From Heligmosomoides polygyrus polygyrus (taxonomy: Eukaryota; Nematoda; Chromadorea; Rhabditida; Heligmosomidae): a stretch of 64,000 nucleotides of DNA. The stretch is from NCBI GenBank assembly GCA_947396885.1, contig OX377202.1, positions 109,138,221 to 109,202,220 on the forward strand, written 5' to 3'. The position numbers and the translations under genes are program-made. The notes beneath the pieces were generated by a model. It did not search any database, had not been told where the DNA came from, and worked only from the letters and a program-made list of their open reading frames with translations. Numbering within the stretch: the stretch's first letter is position 1; the number at the start of each line of letters is the position of its first letter. Shown here piece by piece: positions 10,085 to 23,100 of this stretch.

Positions 10085-10410
10085 TCCTCGAAGTAAAAGT
10101 TATGTCCAGAATTTTATGGCCATTCAAGCGGTTTGGGCATTTTTCTTGGGGTACCGTGCATATGTGAGCTTTTAGTACAACAATTTTTTGTGAGAAATCG
10201 GTGATCGTGACCTCGACAGCCCTACTCACCAGCGCCCCAAATATCCCCCTGAGCGATATTTGGACGAATTTTTTCTCAACCTCTGTAGCCGTGAAAGTAC
10301 AATGGTGGCGTAATTATTTCTTCGCCAAGACTTTTTGATTCTCCCAGCTGTGCTCATCTACCCATAGGCCCATGAGTCCTGCAACAAAAAATTGTCGCTA
10401 ACTTCGGTTA

Positions 10411-10988
10411 GGGCCTATGGTATAGTCCCGCGGAAGTACTCGCGGAACGCGAATAATCTTATCAGGACCCAACGCGCGCCCAATAGCCGCAGTCCGCTAC
10501 ACTCATTTTCCGCGGATCGTCGGCGGCGGTCGGTGGACGGGCTGGTAAAGTTCCCGTTCGCGAGACGACCCCGCCTACTGACAACTTCCCGCAGTGCAAT
10601 GCACCACGGGAAGCTGTCGGTTGGCGTTATCAAAAAGGTATCAAAATTAAACGTGCTCCAATTCGAAAGCGACCGATTCCATGAACTTGGAACGTTATTA
10701 GTTTACGAAGTGATAAAGCGCTTCATCGCAGTTATCATTCAGTGTCGGCCGCCGACCGTACTGGGACCGGATTAATCAAAGTTACTGCAGTAACTTTAAC
10801 GGAGAATTGTAAACAAAAGCTCAGATAACGCGGTTTATCAAGCGAGATGGTGAGCGATAAGCCGCGTTATCTGAGCTTTTCGCTTACAATTCTCCGTTAA
10901 AGTTACTGCGGAAACTTTGATGAATCCGGCCCCTGGTCGGCAACCGCTTTCCGCGGTGCACCTTCCGTCCGCGGACGTCCATAGGCCT
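10411..10988. mobile_element. GC-rich palindromic MITE with nested MITE
   Basis: Ends GGCCTATGG (10412-10420) and CCATAGGCC (10979-10987) are exact inverted repeats. The neighbouring blocks CGCGGAAGTACTCGCGGA and TGCACCTTCCGTCCGCGGAC relate it to the element at 8299-8597. Between the arms sits a complete GGCCGGATTC MITE (10764-10932), so insertion into an older MITE is visible. Confidence 0.6.
10764..10932. mobile_element. GGCCGGATTC MITE, copy 3 (nested)
   Basis: 169-bp palindrome with ends GGACCGGATTAATCAAAG and GATGAATCCGGCCC. The long inner arms (AGCTCAGATAACGCGG and complement, CGGAGAATTGTAA and complement) make a nearly full-length hairpin. Flanked by CTG (10761-10763, 10933-10935). 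Confidence 0.75.
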
Positions 10989-11058
10989 AGGAAGGATGAA
11001 AAAGAACACAATTCGATCCGCATTTTACTCATTTCTTAGCAAACAAACTGCCATAGAA

Positions 11059-12035
11059 TCATTCAATACGACCTCCTTTCGCGTTTACCACAGCCCTCAA
11101 ACGGTCGGAGTAGCTGTCCACGGCGCGTCGCAGAACCTCTTGAGGAATCCCGTTCCAGAGTTTCTTCAAATAGTACTCCAGACTTGCCACGTTACAATGT
11201 CGTGCAGAGCAGCATTTCTCCTCTAGAACGACCCATACACAGTCATCCACGTTGAGATCTGGGGAATTTGCTGGCCATTCCTATGTAGGTATGAAATTGG
11301 GTAGATGGAGCCGGCGCTAATCCTGTGCCCTTTTCGCGTTAAGTACCGGAGCCCTATCTTGCTGGAACGTCCATTTCGTCTGTGGGAATGAGCTCAAGGA
11401 ATTCAGGATATCCTCCAGGTAGCTTTCCGCATTTTTACTGCAAAACCAATGGTGTGCTGCCGCTTGCTGACACACCTGACCAAACCATCAGGCTGGTTAA
11501 ATGCTATGCGAGGCCATTCTCCCAATGTAGACGGCTTCCTTAGAACTGCGTGCAAGTATCCTCATGTTTTGGTGGTTGTACGTCTGCTCAACGGTGACTA
11601 ATTTCTCATCTGGGAAGACTGTCTAGAGGTACTCGTCGCGAGCGACGCGCTCCAGTGGCGCAATACTTTTTTCCTCCCATACACCTTTCGCTGGTTGCTG
11701 AGCCCCTGTCTTTTTTTGTATTAGTACGACCGAAAGTGCACATTGTTCCTGACCAGTCCTTACGTGGTGGTGCGGGAGACGTAAAGATCTTTCCCCAATC
11801 TCCTTATGCTCCTCGCTGGATTGCTTATAACTCGCAATCTATCAGTGTTCTTCAGTCGTTGCGTAGTAGCACTCACCGAGCGTCCAGTCCTAGGAAGATC
11901 TTGAATAGTTTCACGCTCGATCAAACGATAAACCGGTGAGCGATTGATCCCCAAAATTTTTGCAATATCCGAAGTTGTGGGTCCCGATTTGAACAGGGCG
12001 AGGATTCGGCCTCTTTTCAAACGCGCATTCACCAT
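11059..12035 (-). pseudogene. Tc1/mariner-superfamily transposase relic
   Basis: Minus strand, start ATG at 12033-12035. The first 41 residues form a helix-turn-helix (…RGRILALFKSG…SDIAKILGIN…VYRLIER) like the paired-type DNA-binding domain of Tc1-type transposases. Downstream, in shifting frames with several stops, come the family's catalytic landmarks: FPDEKLVTVEQTYNHQN (first Asp, about 11,590), KWTFQQDRAP (second Asp, about 11,380) and WPANSPDLN (third acidic region, about 11,270). The C-terminal open piece is 11059-11250. In-frame stops and frameshifts show it is dead. It would have been about 320 residues, normal for the family. Terminal inverted repeats were not found, so the element boundaries are unknown. 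Confidence 0.85.
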
Positions 12036-12820
12036 TCTCTACAAATAGGATGTGTATTTTTGAAAACCATAAGAGATATGCTAGAAGGGGTGCACTAAAG
12101 AATGGCTAACCCTTGGTTCAAAAAAGTTAATATCTTTCCAGGCAACGAGAGCGCGAAACTTGTTGTAGGACTTATGGGCCACTCTGGATTGGGATTCTTT
12201 TTGGGATCCTTGTTAGATACGTTAGAAAAGTAAAAAAATTGACTTAATTCGTGCGCTTTCTGTTTTCTACAGCCATTTATTGAACCACCGTGCATCAAAA
12301 GCAGCTTCTTTGTAATGTCCGTACACATTGTCGTTGTAAGCTGCAGTAGCGTTACTTTTGACCGAAATGATGAGATGCTCCGTTTCAGCACAGTTCTTCA
12401 AGATGTTGCAACAGGAACGTCTCGAACGGAAGAAGCCGGCCGGACCGGAGCGAGCACTCATGTGGAATGGATCGGCCGACGATGACCGGGGACCGACATC
12501 CATCAATCACGAATCTACAGAACAAACTGGACGAGCTGTAGTAGTCCCAGTCTTGTTTCGTTGCCAGTCAACTGTTCGCTGTTGATTTTCTTGTGGATAA
12601 ATATTTTATTAGGCATGACCAAGTATCCTCTGAATTCAGAATAAAATTCGTCAGTACTGCTTAAAAATTTGGCAATTCTAGTGAAAAAACAAGCAGCCAC
12701 GTTCTCTAAACAATAACTCTCGATTAATGTTACTTCGTTTTTACTAGACTTTTTGAAAAACTCTTCAAGAAGAGGATTGTGCAACATTATGAGTAGTATA
12801 AAATCATTACCGCTAATCAA
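12036..12820. other. No recognisable feature
   Basis: AT-rich unique DNA between the Tc1-type relic and the satellite. Several short overlapping open frames on both strands (up to 105 codons) show no motif and overlap each other antisense, so none is supported. Confidence 0.5.
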
Positions 12821-13410
12821 CCGACCAAACACAAAATTCGCGATATCGGTTCGCAGATCAACAGATCGTGACCTGCCAGTGTGATATTCGTGATCTACAC
12901 CCCTAATTACATCCTACGCAAAGTTTGGGCGCGATCCGAGACGACGACCGAACACGAAATTCGCGACATCGGTTCTGCAGATCAACAGATCGTGACCTGC
13001 CAGTGTGATATTCGTGACCTACACCCCTAATAACGTCAGTACGCAAAGTTTGGGCGCGATCCGAAACGACGACCGAACATGAAATTCGCGATATCGGTTC
13101 CGCAGATCAACAGACCGTGACCTGCCAGTGTGATATTTGTGATCTACACCCCTATTTACGTCCGTACGCAAAGTTTGGGCGCGATCCGAGACGACGACCG
13201 AACACGAAATTCGCGACATCGGTTCTGCAGATCAACAGATCGTGACCTGCCAGTGTGATATTCGTGATCTACACCCCTAATTACGTCCGTACGCAAAGTT
13301 TGGGCGCGATCCGAGACGACGACTGAACACGAAATTCGCGATATCGGTTCGCAGATCAACAGATCGTGACCTGCCAGTGTGATATTCGTGATCTACACCC
13401 CTAATTACAT

Positions 13411-16400
13411 CCTACGCAAAGTTTGGGCGCGATCCGAGACGACGACCGAACACGAAATTCGCGACATCGGTTCTGCAGATCAACAGATCGTGACCTGCCA
13501 GTGTGATATTCGTGATCTACACCCCTAATAACGTCAGTACGCAAAGTTTGGGCGCGATCCGAAACGACGACCGAACATGAAATTCGCGATATCGGTTCCG
13601 CAGATCAACAGACCGTGACCTGCCAGTGTGATATTTGTGATCTACACCCCTATTTACGTCCGTACGCAAAGTTTGGGCGCGATCCGAGACGACGACCGAA
13701 CACGAAATTCGCGACATCGGTTCTGCAGATCAACAGACCGTGACCTGCCAGTGTGATATTCGTGATCTACACCCCTAATTACATCCGCACGCAAAGTTTG
13801 GGCGCGATCCGAAACGACGACCGGACGCGAAATTCGCGACATCGATTTTGCAGATCAACAGATCGTGACCAGCCAGTGTGATATTCGTGATCTGCACCCC
13901 TAATTACATCCGTACGCAAAGTTTGGGCGCGATCCGAGACGACGACCGAACACGAAATTCGCGACATCGGTTCGCAGATCAACAGATCGCGGCCTGCCAG
14001 TGTGATATTCGTGATCTGCACCCCTAATTACATCCGTACGCAAAGTTTGGGCGCGATCCGAGACGACGACCGAACACGAAATTCGCGATATCGGTTCGCA
14101 GATCAACAGATCGCGGCCTGCCAGTGTGATATTCGTGATCTGCACCCCTAATTACATCCGTACGCAAAGTTTGGGCGCGATCCGAGACGACGACCGAACA
14201 CGAAATTCGCGATATCGGTTCGCAGATCAACAGATCGCGGCCTGCCAGTGTGATATTCGTGATCTGCACCCCTAATTACATCCGTACGCAAAGTTTGGGC
14301 GCGATCCGAGACGACGACCGAACACGAAATTCGCGACATCGGTTCTGCAGGTCAACAGATCGTGACCTGCCAGTGTGATATTCGTGATCTACACCCCTAA
14401 TTACATCCGTACGCAAAGTTTGGGCGCGATCCGAGACGACGACCGAACACGAAATTCGCGATATCGGTTCCGCAGATCAACAGACCGTGACCTGCCAGTG
14501 TGATATTCGTGATCTACACCCCTATTTACGTCCGTACGCAAAGTTTGGGCGCGATCCGAGACGACGACCGAACACGAAATTCGCGATATCGGTTCGCAGA
14601 TCAACAGATCGTGACCTGCCAGTGTGATATTCGTGATCTACACCCCTAATTACATCCGTACGCAAAGTTTGGGCGCGATCCGAGACGACGACCGAACACG
14701 AAATTCGCGATATCGGTTCCGCAGATCAACAGACCGTGACCTGCCAGTGTGATATTCGTGATCTACACCCCTAATTACATCCGTACGCAAAGTTTGGGCG
14801 CGATCCGAGACGACGACCGAACACGAAATTCGCGACATCGATTTTGCAGATCAACAGATCGTGACCTGCCAGTGTGATATTCGTGATCAACACCCCTAAT
14901 TACGTCCGTACGCAAAGTTTGGGCGCGATCCGAGACGACGACCGAACACGAAATTCGCGACATCGGTTCTGCAGATCAACAGACCGTGACCTGCCAGTGT
15001 GATATTTGTGATCTACACCCCTATTTACGTCCGTACGCAAAGTTTGGGCGCGATCCGAGACGACGACCGAACACGAAATTCGCGACATCGGTTCTGCAGA
15101 TCAACAGATCGTGACCTGCCAGTGTGATATTCGTGATCTACACCCCTAATTACATCCGCACGCAAAGTTTGGGCGCGATCCGAAACGACGACCGGACGCG
15201 AAATTCGCGACATCGATTTTGCAGATCAACAGATCGTGACCAGCCAGTGTGATATTCGTGATCTACACCCCTATTTACATCCGTACGCAAAGTTTGGGCG
15301 CGATCCGAGACGTCGACCGGACGCGAAATTCGCGACATCGATTTTGCAGATCAACAGATCGCGGCCTGCCAGTGTGATATTCGTGATCTGCACCCCTAAT
15401 TAAATCCGTACGCAAAGTTTGGGCGCGATCCGAGACGACGACCGGGCGCGAAATTCGCGACATCGGTTCTGCAGATCAACAGATCGTGACCTGCCAGTGT
15501 GATATTCGTGATCTACACCCCTATTTACATCCGTACGCAAAGTTTGAGCGCGATCCGAGACGTCGACCGGACGCGAAATTCGCGACACCGATTTTGCAGA
15601 TCAACAGATCGCGGCCTGCCAGTGTGATATTCGTGATCTGCACCCCTAATTACATCCGTACGCAAAGTTTGGGCGCGATCCAAGACGTCGACCGGACGCG
15701 AAATTCGCGACATCGATTTTGCAGATCAACAGATCGTGACCTGCCAGTGTGATATTCGTGATCAACACCCCTAATTACGTCCGTACGCAAAGTTTGGGCG
15801 CGATCCGAGACGACGACCGAACACGAAATTCGCGACATCGGTTCTGCAGATCAACAGACCGTGACCTGCCAGTGTGATATTTGTGATCTACACCCCTATT
15901 TACGTCCGTACGCAAAGTTTGGGCGCGATCCGAGACGACGACCGAACACGAAATTCGCGACATCGGTTCTGCAGATCAACAGATCGTGACCTGCCAGTGT
16001 GATATTCGTGATCTACACCCCTAATTACATCCGCACGCAAAGTTTGGGCGCGATCCGAAACGACGACCGGACGCGAAATTCGCGACATCGATTTTGCAGA
16101 TCAACAGATCGTGACCAGCCAGTGTGATATTCGTGATCTACACCCCTATTTACATCCGTACGCAAAGTTTGGGCGCGATCCGAGACGTCGACCGGACGCG
16201 AAATTCGCGACATCGATTTTGCAGATCAACAGATCGCGGCCTGCCAGTGTGATATTCGTGATCTGCACCCCTAATTAAATCCGTACGCAAAGTTTGGGCG
16301 CGATCCGAGACGACGACCGGGCGCGAAATTCGCGACATCGGTTCTGCAGATCAACAGATCGTGACCTGCCAGTGTGATATTCGTGATCTACACCCCTATT

Positions 16401-19400
16401 TACATCCGTACGCAAAGTTTGAGCGCGATCCGAGACGTCGACCGGACGCGAAATTCGCGACACCGATTTTGCAGATCAACAGATCGCGGCCTGCCAGTGT
16501 GATATTCGTGATCTGCACCCCTAATTACATCCGTACGCAAAGTTTGGGCGCGATCCGAGACGTCGACCGGACGCGAAATTCGCGACATCGATTCTGCAGA
16601 TCAACAGATCGCGGCCTGCCAGTGTGATATTCGTGATCTGCACCCCTAATTACATCCGTACGCAAAGTTTGGGCGCGATCCGAGACGACGACCGAACACG
16701 AAATTCGCGACATCGGTTCTGCAGGTCAACAGATCGTGACCTGCCAGTGTGATATTCGTGATCTACACCCCTAATTACATCCTACGCAAAGTTTGGGCGC
16801 GATCCGAGACGACGACCGAACACGAAATTCGCGACATCGGTTCTGCAGATCAACAGATCGTGACCTGCCAGTGTGATATTCGTGATCTACACCCCTAATA
16901 ACGTCAGTACGCAAAGTTTGGGCGCGATCCGAAACGACGACCGAACATGAAATTCGCGATATCGGTTCCGCAGATCAACAGACCGTGACCTGCCAGTGTG
17001 ATATTTGTGATCTACACCCCTATTTACGTCCGTACGCAAAGTTTGGGCGCGATCCGAGACGACGACCGAACACGAAATTCGCGACATCGGTTCTGCAGAT
17101 CAACAGACCGTGACCTGCCAGTGTGATATTCGTGATCTACACCCCTAATTACATCCGCACGCAAAGTTTGGGCGCGATCCGAAACGACGACCGGACGCGA
17201 AATTCGCGACATCGATTTTGCAGATCAACAGATCGTGACCAGCCAGTGTGATATTCGTGATCTGCACCCCTAATTACATCCGTACGCAAAGTTTGGGCGC
17301 GATCCGAGACGACGACCGAACACGAAATTCGCGACATCGGTTCGCAGATCAACAGATCGCGGCCTGCCAGTGTGATATTCGTGATCTGCACCCCTAATTA
17401 CATCCGTACGCAAAGTTTGGGCGCGATCCGAGACGACGACCGAACACGAAATTCGCGATATCGGTTCGCAGATCAACAGATCGCGGCCTGCCAGTGTGAT
17501 ATTCGTGATCTGCACCCCTAATTACATCCGTACGCAAAGTTTGGGCGCGATCCGAGACGACGACCGAACACGAAATTCGCGATATCGGTTCGCAGATCAA
17601 CAGATCGCGGCCTGCCAGTGTGATATTCGTGATCTGCACCCCTAATTACATCCGTACGCAAAGTTTGGGCGCGATCCGAGACGACGACCGAACACGAAAT
17701 TCGCGACATCGGTTCTGCAGGTCAACAGATCGTGACCTGCCAGTGTGATATTCGTGATCTACACCCCTAATTACATCCGTACGCAAAGTTTGGGCGCGAT
17801 CCGAGACGACGACCGAACACGAAATTCGCGATATCGGTTCCGCAGATCAACAGACCGTGACCTGCCAGTGTGATATTCGTGATCTACACCCCTATTTACG
17901 TCCGTACGCAAAGTTTGGGCGCGATCCGAGACGACGACCGAACACGAAATTCGCGATATCGGTTCGCAGATCAACAGATCGTGACCTGCCAGTGTGATAT
18001 TCGTGATCTACACCCCTAATTACATCCGTACGCAAAGTTTGGGCGCGATCCGAGACGACGACCGAACACGAAATTCGCGATATCGGTTCCGCAGATCAAC
18101 AGACCGTGACCTGCCAGTGTGATATTCGTGATCTACACCCCTAATTACATCCGTACGCAAAGTTTGGGCGCGATCCGAGACGACGACCGAACACGAAATT
18201 CGCGACATCGATTTTGCAGATCAACAGATCGTGACCTGCCAGTGTGATATTCGTGATCAACACCCCTAATTACGTCCGTACGCAAAGTTTGGGCGCGATC
18301 CGAGACGACGACCGAACACGAAATTCGCGACATCGGTTCTGCAGATCAACAGACCGTGACCTGCCAGTGTGATATTTGTGATCTACACCCCTATTTACGT
18401 CCGTACGCAAAGTTTGGGCGCGATCCGAGACGACGACCGAACACGAAATTCGCGACATCGGTTCTGCAGATCAACAGATCGTGACCTGCCAGTGTGATAT
18501 TCGTGATCTACACCCCTAATTACATCCGCACGCAAAGTTTGGGCGCGATCCGAAACGACGACCGGACGCGAAATTCGCGACATCGATTTTGCAGATCAAC
18601 AGATCGTGACCAGCCAGTGTGATATTCGTGATCTACACCCCTATTTACATCCGTACGCAAAGTTTGGGCGCGATCCGAGACGTCGACCGGACGCGAAATT
18701 CGCGACATCGATTTTGCAGATCAACAGATCGCGGCCTGCCAGTGTGATATTCGTGATCTGCACCCCTAATTAAATCCGTACGCAAAGTTTGGGCGCGATC
18801 CGAGACGACGACCGGGCGCGAAATTCGCGACATCGGTTCTGCAGATCAACAGATCGTGACCTGCCAGTGTGATATTCGTGATCTACACCCCTATTTACAT
18901 CCGTACGCAAAGTTTGAGCGCGATCCGAGACGTCGACCGGACGCGAAATTCGCGACACCGATTTTGCAGATCAACAGATCGCGGCCTGCCAGTGTGATAT
19001 TCGTGATCTGCACCCCTAATTACATCCGTACGCAAAGTTTGGGCGCGATCCAAGACGTCGACCGGACGCGAAATTCGCGACATCGATTTTGCAGATCAAC
19101 AGATCGTGACCTGCCAGTGTGATATTCGTGATCAACACCCCTAATTACGTCCGTACGCAAAGTTTGGGCGCGATCCGAGACGACGACCGAACACGAAATT
19201 CGCGACATCGGTTCTGCAGATCAACAGACCGTGACCTGCCAGTGTGATATTTGTGATCTACACCCCTATTTACGTCCGTACGCAAAGTTTGGGCGCGATC
19301 CGAGACGACGACCGAACACGAAATTCGCGACATCGGTTCTGCAGATCAACAGATCGTGACCTGCCAGTGTGATATTCGTGATCTACACCCCTAATTACAT

Positions 19401-20150
19401 CCGCACGCAAAGTTTGGGCGCGATCCGAAACGACGACCGGACGCGAAATTCGCGACATCGATTTTGCAGATCAACAGATCGTGACCAGCCAGTGTGATAT
19501 TCGTGATCTACACCCCTATTTACATCCGTACGCAAAGTTTGGGCGCGATCCGAGACGTCGACCGGACGCGAAATTCGCGACATCGATTTTGCAGATCAAC
19601 AGATCGCGGCCTGCCAGTGTGATATTCGTGATCTGCACCCCTAATTAAATCCGTACGCAAAGTTTGGGCGCGATCCGAGACGACGACCGGGCGCGAAATT
19701 CGCGACATCGGTTCTGCAGATCAACAGATCGTGACCTGCCAGTGTGATATTCGTGATCTACACCCCTATTTACATCCGTACGCAAAGTTTGAGCGCGATC
19801 CGAGACGTCGACCGGACGCGAAATTCGCGACACCGATTTTGCAGATCAACAGATCGCGGCCTGCCAGTGTGATATTCGTGATCTGCACCCCTAATTACAT
19901 CCGTACGCAAAGTTTGGGCGCGATCCGAGACGTCGACCGGACGCGAAATTCGCGACATCGATTCTGCAGATCAACAGATCGCGGCCTGCCAGTGTGATAT
20001 TCGTGATCTGCACCCCTAATTACATCCGTACGCAAAGTTTGGGCGCGATCCGAGACGACGACCGAACACGAAATTCGCGACATCGGTTCTGCAGGTCAAC
20101 AGATCGTGACCTGCCAGTGTGATATTCGTGATCTACACCCCTAATTACAT
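13411..20150. repeat. Tandem pair of 3,370-bp higher-order repeats
   Basis: The rare junction CATCCTACGCAAAG occurs at 13411 and 16781. Every diagnostic variant in 13411-16780 that I checked recurs exactly 3,370 bp later, including TTAAATCCG (about 15,402 and 18,772), GATCCAAGACG (about 15,690 and 19,060) and the GGTCAACAG variant. Each block is 27 monomers. Within each block a 7-monomer (875-bp) unit is itself duplicated (for example TTAAATCCG at about 15,402 and 16,277). Confidence 0.9.
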
Positions 20151-23100
20151 CCGTACGCAAAGTTTGGGCGCGATCCGAGACGACGACCGAACACGAAATT
20201 CGCGATATCGGTTCCGCAGATCAACAGACCGTGACCTGCCAGTGTGATATTCGTGATCTACACCCCTATTTACGTCCGTACGCAAAGTTTGGGCGCGATC
20301 CGAGACGACGACCGAACACGAAATTCGCGATATCGGTTCGCAGATCAACAGATCGTGACCTGCCAGTGTGATATTCGTGATCTACACCCCTAATTACATC
20401 CGTACGCAAAGTTTGGGCGCGATCCGAGACGACGACCGAACACGAAATTCGCGATATCGGTTCCGCAGATCAACAGACCGTGACCTGCCAGTGTGATATT
20501 CGTGATCTACACCCCTAATTACATCCGTACGCAAAGTTTGGGCGCGATCCGAGACGACGACCGAACACGAAATTCGCGACATCGATTTTGCAGATCAACA
20601 GATCGTGACCTGCCAGTGTGATATTCGTGATCAACACCCCTAATTACGTCCGTACGCAAAGTTTGGGCGCGATCCGAGACGACGACCGAACACGAAATTC
20701 GCGACATCGGTTCTGCAGATCAACAGACCGTGACCTGCCAGTGTGATATTTGTGATCTACACCCCTATTTACGTCCGTACGCAAAGTTTAGGCGCGATCC
20801 GAGACGACGACCGAACACGAAATTCGCGACATCGGTTCTGCAGATCAACAGATCGTGACCTGCCAGTGTGATATTCGTGATCTACACCCCTAATTACATC
20901 CGCACGCAAAGTTTGGGCGCGATCCGAAACGACGACCGGACGCGAAATTCGCGACATCGATTTTGCAGATCAACAGATCGTGACCAGCCAGTGTGATATT
21001 CGTGATCTACACCCCTATTTACATCCGTACGCAAAGTTTGGGCGCGATCCGAGACGTCGACCGGACGCGAAATTCGCGACATCGATTTTGCAGATCAACA
21101 GATCGCGGCCTGCCAGTGTGATATTCGTGATCTGCACCCCTAATTACATCCGTACGCAAAGTTTGGGCGCGATCCGAGACGACGACCGGGCGCGAAATTC
21201 GCGACATCGGTTCTGCAGATCAACAGATCGTGACCTGCCAGTGTGATATTCGTGATCTACACCCCTATTTACATCCGTACGCAAAGTTTGAGCGCGATCC
21301 GAGACGTCGACCGGACGCGAAATTCGCGACACCGATTTTGCAGATCAACAGATCGCGGCCTGCCAGTGTGATATTCGTGATCTGCACCCCTAATTACATC
21401 CGTACGCAAAGTTTGGGCGCGATCCGAGACGTCGACCGGACGCGAAATTCGCGACATCGATTCTGCAGATCAACAGATCGCGGCCTGCCAGTGTGATATT
21501 CGTGATCTGCACCCCTAATTACATCCGTACGCAAAGTTTGGGCGCGATCCGAGACGACGACCGGACGCGAAATTCGCGACATCGATTTTGCAGATCAACA
21601 GATCGCGGCCTGCCAGTGTGATATTCGTGATCTACACCCCTAATTACATCCGCATGCAAAGTTTGGGCGCGATCCGAAACGACGACCGGACGCGAAATTC
21701 GCGATATCGGTTCCGCAGATCAACAGACCGTGACCTGCCAGTGTGATATTCGTGATCTACACCCCTAATTACATCCGTACGCAAAGTTTGGGCGCGATCC
21801 GAGACGACGACCGAACACGAAATTCGCGACATCGATTTTGCAGATCAACAGATCGTGACCTGCCAGTGTGATATTCGTGATCAACACCCCTAATTACGTC
21901 CGTACGCAAAGTTTGGGCGCGATCCGAGACGACGACCGAACACGAAATTCGCGACATCGGTTCTGCAGATCAACAGACCGTGACCTGCCAGTGTGATATT
22001 TGTGATCTACACCCCTATTTACGTCCGTACGCAAAGTTTGGGCGCGATCCGAGACGACGACCGAACACGAAATTCGCGACATCGGTTCTGCAGATCAACA
22101 GATCGTGACCTGCCAGTGTGATATTCGTGATCTACACCCCTAATTACATCCGCACGCAAAGTTTGGGCGCGATCCGAAACGACGACCGGACGCGAAATTC
22201 GCGACATCGATTTTGCAGATCAACAGATCGTGACCAGCCAGTGTGATATTCGTGATCTACACCCCTATTTACATCCGTACGCAAAGTTTGGGCGCGATCC
22301 GAGACGTCGACCGGACGCGAAATTCGCGACATCGATTTTGCAGATCAACAGATCGCGGCCTGCCAGTGTGATATTCGTGATCTGCACCCCTAATTACATC
22401 CGTACGCAAAGTTTGGGCGCGATCCGAGACGACGACCGGGCGCGAAATTCGCGACATCGGTTCTGCAGATCAACAGATCGTGACCTGCCAGTGTGATATT
22501 TGTGATCTACACCCCTATTTACATCCGTACGCAAAGTTTGAGCGCGATCCGAGACGTCGACCGGACGCGAAATTCGCGACACCGATTTTGCAGATCAACA
22601 GATCGCGGCCTGCCAGTGTGATATTCGTGATCTGCACCCCTAATTACATCCGTACGCAAAGTTTGGGCGCGATCCGAGACGTCGACCGGACGCGAAATTC
22701 GCGACATCGATTCTGCAGATCAACAGATCGCGGCCTGCCAGTGTGATATTCGTGATCTGCACCCCTAATTACATCCGTACGCAAAGTTTGGGCGCGATCC
22801 GAGACGACGACCGGACGCGAAATTCGCGACATCGATTTTGCAGATCAACAGATCGCGGCCTGCCAGTGTGATATTCGTGATCTGCACCCCTATTTACATC
22901 CGTACGCAAAGTTTGGGCGCGACCCGAGGCGACGACCGAACACGAAATTCGCGACATCGGTTCGCAGATCAACAGATCGTGACCTGCCAGTGTGATATTC
23001 GTGATCTACACCCCTAATTACATCCGCACGCAAAGTTTGGGCGCGATCCGAAACGACGACCGGACGCGAAATTCGCGACATCGATTTTGCAGATCAACAG

